A stretch of DNA of 64,000 nucleotides from an uncultured Sulfitobacter sp. (GTDB lineage Bacteria; Pseudomonadota; Alphaproteobacteria; Rhodobacterales; Rhodobacteraceae), in contig CANLOQ010000001.1 in the NCBI GenBank assembly GCA_947492925.1, positions 372,001-436,000 on the forward strand, in the 5' to 3' direction. A program made the position numbers and the translations under genes. This document shows, piece by piece, positions 1 through 8,283 of this stretch. The first letter of the stretch is position 1; each line of letters begins with the position of its first letter. The notes beneath the pieces are model-generated. The model did not search any database, was not told the origin of the DNA, and was given only the letters and a program-made list of their open reading frames with translations.

Positions 1-578
1 CTCAACGCAAGCCAGTCCACGCCCAACTCGCAGACAAATTCCAGATCCGCGCGGTCCTTTTCAGACAGGGCCGCCAGCGGCAACACCACGTCGGGCACGT
101 TCACGCCCTTGCGGTTGGAAATCACCCCACCCGTCACGACTTCGCAATCTGCATAATCGTCGCCGCAACTTACCACCTTCAAACGGATTTTGCCGTCGTT
201 CACCAACAGATGCGCACCGGGCTTCAGCGCTGCAAAAATTTCCGGGTGCGGCAGGCAGACACGGCTCGCATCCCCCTCGGCCGGATCAAGGTCCAGCCGG
301 AATGCGGCTCCTTCCGCCAATTGCTCACTGTCGCCCGCAAAAACACCAACGCGCAGCTTGGGCCCCTGAAGATCGGCAAGAATGCCGATGGTGCTGCCAA
401 GGCGCGCTTCAATATCGCGGATGATCTTGTGCTTGGCGCGAATCTCTTCGTGACTGCCGTGGCTCATGTTCAGCCGGAACACATCGGCACCCGCACGGTG
501 CAGCGCCTCAATCATCTCGGGGCTGTCGGAAGCCGGGCCAAGGGTTGCCACGATCTTTACGTTGCGCAGGCGTCTCAT
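1..578 (-). CDS. pyk: Pyruvate kinase, C-terminus outside the window
   Basis: Last step of glycolysis: phosphoenolpyruvate + ADP to pyruvate + ATP, cytoplasmic. The reading frame is open from an ATG at 578 to the window edge, about 192 codons of a protein usually near 480. The N-terminus MRRLRNVKIVATLGPAS and the following RLNMSHGSHEE carry the classic PK substrate and potassium-binding motif. The part after ILADLQGPKLRVGVF belongs to the inserted B domain (about residues 70-165). AAAGGA lies 8-9 nt before the ATG, which supports this start. It is transcribed away from DUF1244. A LacI-type palindrome 63-84 nt upstream suggests control by a carbon-metabolism repressor. The family call is near certain; allosteric type cannot be judged from the fragment. 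Confidence 0.95.
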   Translation of the reverse strand, partial: MRRLRNVKIVATLGPASDSPEMIEALHRAGADVFRLNMSHGSHEEIRAKHKIIRDIEARLGSTIGILADLQGPKLRVGVFAGDSEQLAEGAAFRLDLDPAEGDASRVCLPHPEIFAALKPGAHLLVNDGKIRLKVVSCGDDYADCEVVTGGVISNRKGVNVPDVVLPLAALSEKDRADLEFVCELGVDWLAL

Positions 579-640
579 CAAATATGTCCTTTGTTGCATG
601 TCCGGCAGCCGCAGCAGGCCGTGCGTTCGTATCGGCATTA

Positions 641-662
641 CCGATGTTAGCGATAACATCGG
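641..662. promoter_or_regulatory. LacI-type palindromic operator upstream of pyk
   Basis: Perfect inverted repeat with arms CCGATGTTA and TAACATCGG around a 4-nt centre GCGA. The central CG step and TGTTA/TAACA arms are typical of LacI-family operators. In Rhodobacteraceae a LacI-family regulator (CceR) is known to control central carbon genes, and pyk is a plausible target. That the site binds CceR is inference. Confidence 0.55.
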
Positions 663-750
663 GTTTGCCGCTGTGTAGCCAACCCCGCCACACCTGTCAA
701 AGATTTCACAAATACCCGCAGCCCGCCAGCCCGGATCGCACGTCTGTCGC

Positions 751-780
751 TTGACACAAACGCCCCCGCATCCCAGCTAT
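751..780 (+). promoter_or_regulatory. Possible sigma-70 promoter for the DUF1244 gene
   Basis: TTGACA at 751-756 is followed 18 nt later by AGCTAT at 775-780. The -35 is perfect and the -10 is weak. It lies 19-48 nt before the start codon. Confidence 0.35.
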
Positions 781-798
781 CACTCAAAGGAGATGCCC

Positions 799-1116
799 AT
801 GCCCACGCCCAGCCAGACAGAGATCGAACTTCAGGCCGCCGCCTTCCGCAGGTTGCAGCAGCACCTGATGCAGGACCGCACCGATGTACAGAACATCGAC
901 ATGATGAACCTTGCCGGATTTTGCCGCAACTGCCTGTCCCGCTGGTATCAGGAAGCCGCCGCAGAGCGCGGCATCGAAATGGGCAAAGACGAAGCGCGCG
1001 AGCTTTTCTACGGAATGACGATGGCGGAATGGAAAGCCAACTACCAGACCGACGCAAGTGGTGCCCAGCAGGATGCATTCAAGACGTCATTTGCGCAAAA
1101 CGTCGGCAAGGAATAG
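799..1116 (+). CDS. DUF1244 domain-containing protein
   Basis: Small soluble protein of 105 aa matching the DUF1244 family, which is common in alpha- and gammaproteobacteria and has no assigned reaction. Recognisable family features are the segment NLAGFCRNCLSRWYQEAA, with two conserved cysteines, and the later EARELFYGMTMAEWK motif. AAAGGAG at 786-792 is spaced 6 nt from the ATG at 799, while an ATG at 793 directly abuts it, so 799 is chosen. It stands alone between pyk (divergent) and the RTX genes. No transmembrane segment or signal peptide is seen. The family assignment is firm; the function is unknown. Confidence 0.88.
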   Translation: MPTPSQTEIELQAAAFRRLQQHLMQDRTDVQNIDMMNLAGFCRNCLSRWYQEAAAERGIEMGKDEARELFYGMTMAEWKANYQTDASGAQQDAFKTSFAQNVGKE

Positions 1117-1220
1117 CACACGCGCGGCGCGAATACCCCGCGCGCGCCACAATTTCTAACATCTGCCGCCACAATGGGCTGATCTTTTGCTGTGACCAAT
1201 CATACCAAAAGGCATTGCCC

Positions 1221-2099
1221 ATGTTTCCGCTCATACTTCTTTTGTCACTCGTCGGCGTCGGCCTCAGCATGGACGTGTCTTCCGATGAAGAGGACGATTT
1301 CAACCAGCCAGACGACTCCACCGATGACCCGATCATCCCCGAATCCGCCACGGGAGGCAGCCTGAACGGCACCGACCTGGCAGATTTTCACATTGGTGAC
1401 GCCTCGGGCAACCTGATCCTTGGAAACGACGGGAACGACAACCTAGCCGGACGTGGCGGGGATGATGGCCTTTTTGGCGGCGCGGGCGCTGATACGCTTG
1501 CCGGGGATGATGGCGATGACTTCGCAGTGGGTGGCAGTGGCGATGACCGCATCTATCTGGGCGACGGCGACGACAGTTCCGACCCGGCCATCGATTCTGA
1601 TCAGGACGCAGGCAATGACATCATTCACGGCGGCGCAGGCGATGATGTCATCGCTGACACCAAGGGAGAAAATACCCTAATCGGTGACAGCGGCGATGAC
1701 CTTCTGATCGCCTTTGACGGATTTTCCAGCGATGACCCCTACAAGGATCCGCGCGAATTTGGCAGCAGCGACCGGCTGGATGGCGGCGCGGGCGACGACG
1801 CGCTTCTGGCCGATGACGGCGATACCATGCTGGGCGGTTGGGGCTCCGATATCTTTGTGGTCGGCGCCAAAACCGACGGCTCAGGGGACGTTGTCACCGT
1901 TCAGGATTTCAACGTGGACGAAGACGTTTTCGGCATCATCTATCTTGATGCACCGGACGTGGAGCCTGATGTTACCTATTCCGCCGATGACAGCGCGGGG
2001 ATGGTCCGGGCCTTCGTCGACGGACAGGAGGTGGCGCAGTTGCACGGCCTGACGGCAGCTGACATCCCCCGCATCCAGAGCGCGGTCGGCACCCCGTAA
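1221..2099 (+). CDS. RTX-type calcium-binding protein with N-terminal hydrophobic anchor (copy 1)
   Basis: A 292-aa acidic protein. Residues 1-17 (MFPLILLLSLVGVGLSM) form one hydrophobic helix, followed by an Asp/Glu/Ser-rich linker to about residue 45. Then come several RTX nonapeptides of the GGxGxDxUx type, for example GGAGADTLAGDDGDD and HGGAGDDVI, which bind calcium as parallel beta-rolls. The C-terminal ~80 residues form a globular segment with TVQDFNVDEDVF. AAAAGG at 1207-1212 is well placed for the ATG at 1221. RTX proteins are usually secreted by type I systems through an uncleaved C-terminal signal; here the N-terminal helix instead suggests membrane attachment or an unusual export signal. 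No ABC exporter lies nearby. The paralogue follows directly. Confidence 0.85.
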   Translation: MFPLILLLSLVGVGLSMDVSSDEEDDFNQPDDSTDDPIIPESATGGSLNGTDLADFHIGDASGNLILGNDGNDNLAGRGGDDGLFGGAGADTLAGDDGDDFAVGGSGDDRIYLGDGDDSSDPAIDSDQDAGNDIIHGGAGDDVIADTKGENTLIGDSGDDLLIAFDGFSSDDPYKDPREFGSSDRLDGGAGDDALLADDGDTMLGGWGSDIFVVGAKTDGSGDVVTVQDFNVDEDVFGIIYLDAPDVEPDVTYSADDSAGMVRAFVDGQEVAQLHGLTAADIPRIQSAVGTP

Positions 2100-2213
2100 T
2101 GCCTGACCGGGGCGGACCACAAACATCATGAAATTGCCCAGACTTATGTACGGACCTGCCACAATCCTCTGTCAGAAACCGGATTGTTAACCAAAAGTTA
2201 AGGCATCAAACCC

Positions 2214-3068
2214 GTGATTGAATTGATCATCCTCCCCGCACTGCTGGGCCTTGGGCTGGCGATGGAATTTCTGTCCCAAGACGACGAAACCGAGGAAACG
2301 CCGCCGACCCGCATCACGATGGGGGAGGATCAGATCGAATTTACCGGTACGGACGACCGGGAACATGTGACGGGAAACGCGCTTGATAACCTGATGGCAG
2401 GCGGGGCAGGCACGGACCTGCTGGACGGTGCGGACGGGGACGATACCCTGCTTGGTCAGGACGGAAATGACCGGCTATTCGGCGGCACGGGACAGGACGT
2501 GGCCCTTGGCGGCGCGGGCGACGACCGTATCTTTCTGGGTGACGGCGACGATGTGATTCACGATGCAAACACCGAAAACGAAGACGCGGGCGATGATTTC
2601 ATCCGCGGCGGTGCCGGGGCGGACCGCATTGTGGACCAGCAGGGCAGCAACAGGATTTTTGGTGATCTTGGCCATGATCTGATCATGACAACCGATGCGG
2701 ACGATGCCACGCCCGACATCGTTCACGCAGGCTACGGGAATGACACGCTGGTGGGCGATGACGGCGACATCCTGACCGGCGGCGAGGGCGACGATATCTT
2801 TGTGATCGCCACACCCTCAACAGACCCCGGCGCGCCGGCTGTGCTGACCGACTTTGATCTGCGCGATGATCTTTTCAGCGTGGTCTTCGTGGATGAACCG
2901 CCCGCCGATCCCACGGTCACCTTTGCCTTTGACGATGCGACAGGACTGATGCACGCGCTTGTCGACGGTCAGCAGGTCGCAACGCTCACCGGCCTGATCG
3001 CCAGCGACATTCCCTTTATCAACACCTACGTGACCACCCTGCCCGAGCTGATGGCACAGGCAGGCTGA
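2214..3068 (+). CDS. RTX-type calcium-binding protein with N-terminal hydrophobic anchor (copy 2)
   Basis: A 284-aa paralogue of the preceding gene with the same layout. It has a hydrophobic N-terminus (MIELIILPALLGLGLAME), an acidic spacer, RTX repeats such as LLDGADGDDTLLGQDGND, and a C-terminal domain containing TDFDLRDDLFSVVF and ATLTGL. The latter two line up with QDFNVDEDVFGIIY and AQLHGL in copy 1. The start is GTG at 2214. The 114-bp spacer after copy 1 shows no strong terminator, so co-transcription is possible. The pair looks like a local duplication that has since diverged. Its role is unknown; calcium-dependent folding outside the cytoplasm is the family expectation. Confidence 0.85.
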   Translation: MIELIILPALLGLGLAMEFLSQDDETEETPPTRITMGEDQIEFTGTDDREHVTGNALDNLMAGGAGTDLLDGADGDDTLLGQDGNDRLFGGTGQDVALGGAGDDRIFLGDGDDVIHDANTENEDAGDDFIRGGAGADRIVDQQGSNRIFGDLGHDLIMTTDADDATPDIVHAGYGNDTLVGDDGDILTGGEGDDIFVIATPSTDPGAPAVLTDFDLRDDLFSVVFVDEPPADPTVTFAFDDATGLMHALVDGQQVATLTGLIASDIPFINTYVTTLPELMAQAG

Positions 3069-3077
3069 CCCATCGGC

Positions 3078-3938
3078 TCAGACCGCAACCTTACGCATCT
3101 CGTCAAGATAGATCTCACGCAGACGCGGGGCCACGCGGCCCGGTGTGCCATCGCCCAGCGCCACGCCGTCAATCTCGACCACCGGCATCACAAAGGCCGA
3201 CGCAGAGGTGGTGAATGCCTCATCCGCCTCTTTGGCTTCGTCGATGGTGAAATTGCGCTCTTCCACTTCCATCTGCGCTTCCTTGGCGAACCGCAGCACC
3301 GCCGCGCGGGTGATACCGTGCAGGATTTCATTGCTCAGCGCACGGGTGATGATCTTGTTGCCCTTCACGATATAGGCGTTGTTCGACGTGCCTTCAGTGA
3401 CATACCCTTCTTCAATCATCCAGGCATCGTCACAGCCCGCCTTCTTGGCCATCATCTTGCCCATGCTCGGATACAGTAATTGCACCGTCTTGATGTCACG
3501 ACGGCCCCAGCGGATGTCCTCGATGGAAATCACCTTGGCACCCTTTTTGGCTGCCGGGCTATCGGCCAGACCCGGCTTGTTCTGGGTGAACATCACGATG
3601 GTCGGTTCGGTCGTTTCGGGATCAGGGAAAGCGAAATCCCGGTCGCCGTCAGACCCACGCGTGATCTGAAGATAGATCAGCCCTTCGTTGATCTCGTTCA
3701 CGCGCACCAGTTCGCGGTGAACTTCCAGCAGGTCTTCCTTGCTGATTGGATTGCGCATTTCCAGCTCATTCAGGGACCGCGACAGCCGCACAGCGTGACC
3801 ATCGAAATCAATCAGCTTGCCATCCAGCACCGATGTCACTTCGTAGACGCCATCGGCCATCAGGAAACCCCGATCAAAGATCGAGATATTCGCTTCGTTC
3901 TCGGGCAGGTAGTCGCCGTTCACATAAACAGTCCGCAT
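3078..3938 (-). CDS. dat: D-amino-acid transaminase (class IV PLP aminotransferase)
   Basis: Class IV PLP enzyme of 286 aa, likely moving the amino group of D-amino acids (for example D-alanine) to 2-oxoglutarate to give D-glutamate. Visible marks are SIFDRGFLMADGVYE near the N-terminus, the probable PLP lysine K150 in GRRDIK, and the cofactor-binding loop GYVTEGTSNN (E182). The start at 3938 gives the family N-terminus MRTVYVNGDY; an ATG at 3953 would add five residues and overlap dgcA. It is the last gene of the dgcN-dgcA-dat run, 5 bp after dgcA. D-glutamate formed here would be the substrate of DgcN/DgcA. Branched-chain aminotransferase or ADC lyase are less likely given the sequence. Confidence 0.85.
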   Translation of the reverse strand: MRTVYVNGDYLPENEANISIFDRGFLMADGVYEVTSVLDGKLIDFDGHAVRLSRSLNELEMRNPISKEDLLEVHRELVRVNEINEGLIYLQITRGSDGDRDFAFPDPETTEPTIVMFTQNKPGLADSPAAKKGAKVISIEDIRWGRRDIKTVQLLYPSMGKMMAKKAGCDDAWMIEEGYVTEGTSNNAYIVKGNKIITRALSNEILHGITRAAVLRFAKEAQMEVEERNFTIDEAKEADEAFTTSASAFVMPVVEIDGVALGDGTPGRVAPRLREIYLDEMRKVAV

Positions 3939-3943
3939 CGCTC

Positions 3944-4909
3944 TTATCCCCATAGTGCCGCGACAGGCGGGTGCACCCCGTCCCCGTCGAATTTCAACGC
4001 ATTTTCCCGGTCCTCGCCTAACAAAAGCGGGCCGTCCAGATCAACAACCTTCGCGCCCTGTGCCACCAATGTCGCAGGTGCCATCGCCAGGGACGATCCC
4101 ACCATACAGCCGACCATCACGTCATAGCCTTCGGCCAGCGCCGCAGACCGCAGGCGCAGCGCCTCGGTCAGACCACCGGTCTTGTCCAGCTTGATGTTGA
4201 CCACATCGTATTTGCCGCGCAATGCAGGCAAGCTCGCGCAGTCATGTGCGCTTTCGTCTGCACAGACCGGCACAGGCCGCTCCATCCCAATCAGCGCATC
4301 ATCCTCGCCCGCGGGCAAGGGCTGTTCGACCAACGCCACGCCAAGACGTACCAGATGCGGGGCCAGATCAGCGTAGACCGCCGCCGACCACCCCTCGTTG
4401 GCATCCACAATGATGGTAGAGGCAGGCGCGCCCGCGCGCACGGCCTCCAGCCGGGGCATGTCATCGGGCGTGCCCAGCTTGATCTTCAAAAGTGGACGGT
4501 GCGCATTCTTGGCCGCCTGCGCCTGCATTTCAGCAGGTTCAGCCAGCGACAGGGTATAGGCCGTGATCTCTGGCCCCGGCGCGGTCAACCCGGCCAGATC
4601 CCAGACCCGTTTGCCGCTTTGCTTGGCCTCCAGATCCCACAGCGCGCAATCCACCGCATTGCGCGCCGCACCGGCTGGCAACAGATCATAAAGCGCATCG
4701 CGGGTCAGATCACCGCCCAGCGCCTCAATCTGCGCGGTGACAGAGGCCAGCGTTTCATCGTAGCGGGCGTAGGGCACACATTCGCCCCAGCCCGCAACGC
4801 CATCCTGCGTGATCCGCACGGTCAGAACCTTCGCTTCCGTACGCGACCCGCGCGAGATGGTGAAAACCTGCGCCAGCCGAAACACATCCGGCGTCACTTC
4901 AATGCGCAT
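3944..4909 (-). CDS. dgcA: N-acetyl-D-glutamate racemase DgcA (enolase superfamily, dipeptide-epimerase-like)
   Basis: A 321-aa enolase-superfamily protein with the usual N-terminal capping domain and C-terminal barrel. The barrel carries the KxK motif (LLKIKLG), metal ligands in IIVDANEGWS, VEQPLP and VCADES, and the second base in VNIKLDKTGG. By sequence alone it would be called an L-Ala-D/L-Glu epimerase. Its position directly after a DUF1611 (DgcN) gene matches the marine D-glutamate pathway, in which N-acetyl-D-Glu is racemised to N-acetyl-L-Glu. AAAGGAG sits about 6 nt before the ATG at 4909. The superfamily is certain; the substrate is inferred from context. Confidence 0.85.
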   Translation of the reverse strand: MRIEVTPDVFRLAQVFTISRGSRTEAKVLTVRITQDGVAGWGECVPYARYDETLASVTAQIEALGGDLTRDALYDLLPAGAARNAVDCALWDLEAKQSGKRVWDLAGLTAPGPEITAYTLSLAEPAEMQAQAAKNAHRPLLKIKLGTPDDMPRLEAVRAGAPASTIIVDANEGWSAAVYADLAPHLVRLGVALVEQPLPAGEDDALIGMERPVPVCADESAHDCASLPALRGKYDVVNIKLDKTGGLTEALRLRSAALAEGYDVMVGCMVGSSLAMAPATLVAQGAKVVDLDGPLLLGEDRENALKFDGDGVHPPVAALWG

Positions 4910-4964
4910 AGCCGCTCCTTTTATTGGCCTTTTGTTCCGTCCGCGCGCTTATCCCGCGCAGGCG

Positions 4965-5966
4965 TCAAAGATTGGCAATCGCCTCGGCCAGACGCTCGGC
5001 ACCCTGGCGAAACGGATCAACCGCAGGCAGACCCATCTCCCCTTCGACCTTGGCAAGATACGCTTCGGCCTCTGCTTCGCTCATGTGCTGGGTGTTGACC
5101 GATATGCCGACAACCTGACAGGCGGGGTTTGCCACCTTGGCCAGCGCCAGCGCCATGTCGCGCACCGCTTCCATGCTGGGCGGCGTGTAATCGGGCAGAC
5201 CGCGCATCGACGTGCGCGTCGGCTCGTGACAGATGATCAGCGCGTCAGGCTGCCCGCCGTGTATCAACGCCATCGTCACCCCGGAATAGCTGACGTGAAA
5301 CAGGCTGCCCTGCCCCTCGATGATATCCCAGTGATCGTCGTCGTTGTCGGGCGTCAGATATTCGACCGCACCGGCCATAAAATCCGCAATCACCGCATCC
5401 AGCGGCACACCCGATCCGGTGATCAGAATACCCGTCTGACCCGTCGCGCGGAACGTGCTTTTCATGCCACGGGCACGCATCGCATTGTCCAGCGCCAGCG
5501 CGGTATACATTTTGCCAACCGAACAATCGGTGCCCACGGCCAGCACCCGCTTGCCACTGCGCTTTTTGCCGTCAGCGATGGGGTATTGCACGTTCGGCAC
5601 CCGCACGTCGTGCAGCGTTCCGCCACTGACCTGCGAGGCTGCCACCAGATCGCCTTCGTTGGTCAGCAGGTTGTGCAGGCCAGAAGCCAGATCAAACCCC
5701 ATGCCAAGCGCCTCGATCAGGACGTCTTTCCACGCCTGAGAGATCACACCGCCGCGATTGGCCACACCAATCACCAGCGTTCTGGCACCGGCCGCCTTGG
5801 CTTCTTCCAACGTCATGTCCGTCAGACCCACATCGGCACCGCAGCCCTCAAGGCGCAACTGCCCTACGGCATTCTCGGGCCGCCAGTCCTTGATGCCCTG
5901 CGCCACTTTGGCGGCAAGTTGGTCGGGCGCGTCGCCCAGAAAAAGCAGATATGGTGTTTCAATCAT
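4965..5966 (-). CDS. dgcN: D-glutamate N-acetyltransferase DgcN (DUF1611 family)
   Basis: A 333-aa member of the DUF1611 family, with an N-terminal Rossmann-like domain (LVIGVANRGG) and a C-terminal P-loop NTPase-like domain (LAVGTDCSVGKMYTALAL). Further family marks are DIIEGQGSLFHVSYSG and ALIICHEPTR. DgcN of marine proteobacteria acetylates D-glutamate for the following racemase. AAGGGGG lies 6 nt before the ATG at 5966. It is the first gene of dgcN-dgcA-dat, 55 bp before dgcA. The operon would funnel D-amino acids, for instance from peptidoglycan, into L-glutamate after deacetylation. A deacetylase is not in the window. The family call is firm; the activity rests on homology and neighbourhood. 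Confidence 0.87.
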   Translation of the reverse strand: MIETPYLLFLGDAPDQLAAKVAQGIKDWRPENAVGQLRLEGCGADVGLTDMTLEEAKAAGARTLVIGVANRGGVISQAWKDVLIEALGMGFDLASGLHNLLTNEGDLVAASQVSGGTLHDVRVPNVQYPIADGKKRSGKRVLAVGTDCSVGKMYTALALDNAMRARGMKSTFRATGQTGILITGSGVPLDAVIADFMAGAVEYLTPDNDDDHWDIIEGQGSLFHVSYSGVTMALIHGGQPDALIICHEPTRTSMRGLPDYTPPSMEAVRDMALALAKVANPACQVVGISVNTQHMSEAEAEAYLAKVEGEMGLPAVDPFRQGAERLAEAIANL

Positions 5967-6087
5967 GACGGCCCCCTTGGAATCAATATGGCGTCAAACT
6001 GCGCGATCGGGCGCACAACCTCATTGCTTTATGAACGCACAAGCACGGTTCACTGCAAATATCTTGCGCAAATAAACGATACGACGC

Positions 6088-6519
6088 TCAATCCTTGCGA
6101 AGCTGAGGCACAGCAGAGGCTTTTCTCAGCACCCAGACACCACCGAACACGGCGATGTAAAGCGCCCAGGGCGGCTCCGCAATCAATGCCCAGAACATGC
6201 GCCACCAATCCAGCACCTGCGGGATCGGTTCAGGCGTCAGCCCGTTTTGAATATCCCTGATATTGGCACCGACCCGGTCCAGAAGATCCGCAGTCGCTCC
6301 GGCAGGCTTGTAGTAAACCTTGGGCGGTTTGATCATCCACGCAAGGATGAAAACCACTGACATATCAGCAAAAAGCAACAAGGCCCGCTTGCCGCCAAGC
6401 CTGTCAAAAGTCCGCACCCAAAGCAGGGTATAAAGTGCCGGCAGGACGAAAAAACAGGTGAAGAACAGCAAAATCGGCACAAGAACAAGAACGGCATAGA
6501 AAAGAAGATGTGCAATCAT
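6088..6519 (-). CDS. Small membrane protein of unknown function
   Basis: A 143-aa protein with a long N-terminal hydrophobic stretch (residues about 3-32, probably one long or two short helices), a second helix (ALLLFADMSVVFILAWMI) and a third near the C-terminus (PPWALYIAVFGGVWVL). The loop between the last two is soluble and contains DLLDRVGANIRDIQNG. I do not recognise a named family. The frame is open further upstream to 6627, but the ATG at 6519 gives a natural membrane N-terminus. It is divergent from the malyl-CoA lyase gene and 121 bp upstream of dgcN in the same direction, so read-through into the dgc operon is conceivable. Confidence 0.65.
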   Translation of the reverse strand: MIAHLLFYAVLVLVPILLFFTCFFVLPALYTLLWVRTFDRLGGKRALLLFADMSVVFILAWMIKPPKVYYKPAGATADLLDRVGANIRDIQNGLTPEPIPQVLDWWRMFWALIAEPPWALYIAVFGGVWVLRKASAVPQLRKD

Positions 6520-6683
6520 GCCGCGTTCTGACCACAAGACGCGGACCAATTTGGGGCGCAAGAAAGGTATTTTGCCGAAGCGCCCATATGCTGCAGGTGC
6601 AAAATGCCCTTGCACCCCGCCGCGCAATTTCCTAGCAGCAAGCCAGACAGTTTACGCAACAATGTTTCAGCCCGAGGTCCGAC

Positions 6684-7640
6684 ATGTCGTTCAAGATTCA
6701 ACCCGCCGCTCCCGCCCGCCCGAACCGCTGCCAGCTTTTTGGCCCCGGCTCGCGCCCCGCAATTTTTGAAAAGATGGCAAGCTCCGCTGCGGATGTGATC
6801 AATCTCGACCTCGAAGATTCCGTGGCCCCCTCGGACAAGGACAGCGCCCGCGCCAATGTGATCGAAGCCATCGGCGACGTGGATTGGGGCACCAAGACGC
6901 TGTCGGTGCGCATCAACGGGCTGGATAGCCCCTATTGGTACAAAGACGTTGTCGATTTGCTGGAACACTCCGGCGAACGTCTTGATCAGATCATGATCCC
7001 CAAAGTGGGCAACGCGGCCGACGTCTATGCCGTGGATGCTTTGGTCACCTCTATCGAAGCCGCCAAAGGCCGCAACAAGAAGATCGCGTTCGAGGTCATC
7101 ATCGAATCCGCCGCTGGCATCGCCCATGTGGAAGAGATCGCCGCATCCTCACCCCGGCTGGAAGCAATGAGCCTGGGTGCCGCAGATTTCGCGGCATCAA
7201 TGGGCATGCAGACCACCGGCATCGGCGGCACGCAGGCGAACTACTACATGCACCACGAGGGCGCGAATTACTGGTCCGATCCGTGGCACTGGGCGCAATC
7301 GGCCATCGTCGCGGCCTGCCGCACGCACGGGGTTCTGCCCGTTGACGGTCCGTTCGGTGATTTCTCCGATGATGAGGGTTTCCGCGCGCAGGCCCGCCGC
7401 TCCGCCACGCTGGGGATGGTCGGCAAATGGGCGATCCACCCCAAGCAGATCGCGATTGCCAATGAAGTGTTCACCCCCTCTGAAGAAGCGGTAAGCGAGG
7501 CGCGCGAAATCCTTGCCGCAATGGAAGAGGCAAAGGCCAAGGGCGAAGGTGCCACCGTCTACAAGGGGCGTCTGGTGGACATCGCCAGCATCAAACAGGC
7601 CGAAGTGATCGTGCGCCAGTCCGAGATGATTGCGGGCTGA
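6684..7640 (+). CDS. mcl1: L-malyl-CoA / beta-methylmalyl-CoA lyase
   Basis: Member of the CitE-like lyase family, 318 aa, reversibly cleaving L-malyl-CoA to acetyl-CoA + glyoxylate and beta-methylmalyl-CoA to propionyl-CoA + glyoxylate. It is a key step of the ethylmalonyl-CoA pathway used by Rhodobacteraceae lacking isocitrate lyase. Visible are the start CQLFGPGSRPAIFEKMA, the magnesium ligand region NLDLEDSVAP, EVIIESAAGI and KWAIHPKQI. The N-terminus closely resembles Rhodobacter Mcl1. A strong terminator follows at 7669. It is functionally linked to the taurine locus of this window, which produces acetyl-CoA. Confidence 0.93.
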   Translation: MSFKIQPAAPARPNRCQLFGPGSRPAIFEKMASSAADVINLDLEDSVAPSDKDSARANVIEAIGDVDWGTKTLSVRINGLDSPYWYKDVVDLLEHSGERLDQIMIPKVGNAADVYAVDALVTSIEAAKGRNKKIAFEVIIESAAGIAHVEEIAASSPRLEAMSLGAADFAASMGMQTTGIGGTQANYYMHHEGANYWSDPWHWAQSAIVAACRTHGVLPVDGPFGDFSDDEGFRAQARRSATLGMVGKWAIHPKQIAIANEVFTPSEEAVSEAREILAAMEEAKAKGEGATVYKGRLVDIASIKQAEVIVRQSEMIAG

Positions 7641-7668
7641 ATTCGGATCGCTTGCGCGTTCCGACCGG

Positions 7669-7693
7669 CGGGGGCTTTGCCCCCGCTTTTTTC
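7669..7693 (+). terminator. Rho-independent terminator of mcl1
   Basis: Stem GCGGGGGC / GCCCCCGC with a TTT loop, followed directly by six T. Confidence 0.9.
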
Positions 7694-7758
7694 TGCGCAG
7701 CGGGCCGACGTAGGCGCTTGGCGGGCACACCTTGGGTGAAAACCTTTCCAACCGCGCG

Positions 7759-8202
7759 CTACGCCCGCTCGTCTTTCGGGGACCCCATCACCACATAGGA
7801 CGTAATCGCATTCACCTGCGGCAGCGCGCCCAGCATGTCAGTGTGAAATTCCTTGTACGATTTCAAATCCGCACATTCCACGCGCAGCAGGTATTCAATG
7901 GTGCCGGTGATGTTGTGACACTCCCGCACCTCCGCCGCGCGGCTGATCGCCCGCTCAAAGGCTTCCTGACTGCCCTTGGAATGATCCTTGAGCCCCACCC
8001 CCACATACGCCACAAAGCCCGATCCCATCGCAGCGCGGTCCAGCACCGCGCGATAGCCCGTAATCACGCCCCGCCGCTCCAGTTCCTGCACCCGGCGCAG
8101 ACAGGCCGACGGCGACAGGCCCACGCGATCAGCCAGTTCGATGTTGCTGATCCGCCCGTCACGGGATAGCTCTTGCAATATTTGCTCGGAAATACGGTCC
8201 AT
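7759..8202 (-). CDS. Lrp/AsnC family transcriptional regulator
   Basis: A 147-aa regulator. An N-terminal winged HTH (residues 1-60, with SNIELADRVGLSPSACLRRV) is followed by the AsnC/RAM ligand-binding domain (about 65-140), which usually binds an amino acid and drives oligomerisation. The frame extends to 8409, but MDRISEQILQELSRDGRIS at 8202 is the conserved family N-terminus. It is divergent from a LysE/RhtB exporter, a common arrangement in which the regulator senses the exported amino acid. An inverted repeat TTGTGAA/TTCACAA in the shared intergenic region may be its operator. Confidence 0.92.
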   Translation of the reverse strand: MDRISEQILQELSRDGRISNIELADRVGLSPSACLRRVQELERRGVITGYRAVLDRAAMGSGFVAYVGVGLKDHSKGSQEAFERAISRAAEVRECHNITGTIEYLLRVECADLKSYKEFHTDMLGALPQVNAITSYVVMGSPKDERA

Positions 8203-8214
8203 TGCGCCTCGATG

Positions 8215-8249
8215 TTGTGAAAATTTCGTCGATCCTTGCAGCTTCACAA
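8215..8249. promoter_or_regulatory. Candidate operator between Lrp and LysE genes
   Basis: Inverted repeat with arms TTGTGAA (8215-8221) and TTCACAA (8243-8249), 21 nt apart, in the 81-bp divergent intergenic region. Lrp-type sites are often degenerate, so the assignment is tentative. Confidence 0.35.
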
Positions 8250-8283
8250 TCTTCAAGCGCGGCTGATATGTCAAACATTGCGC

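Noticed and set aside
4809-6260. 483-codon frame on the plus strand opposite dgcA/dgcN
   Set aside because: Arg/His/Gln-rich shadow typical of antisense frames in GC-rich DNA; the minus-strand genes are clear.
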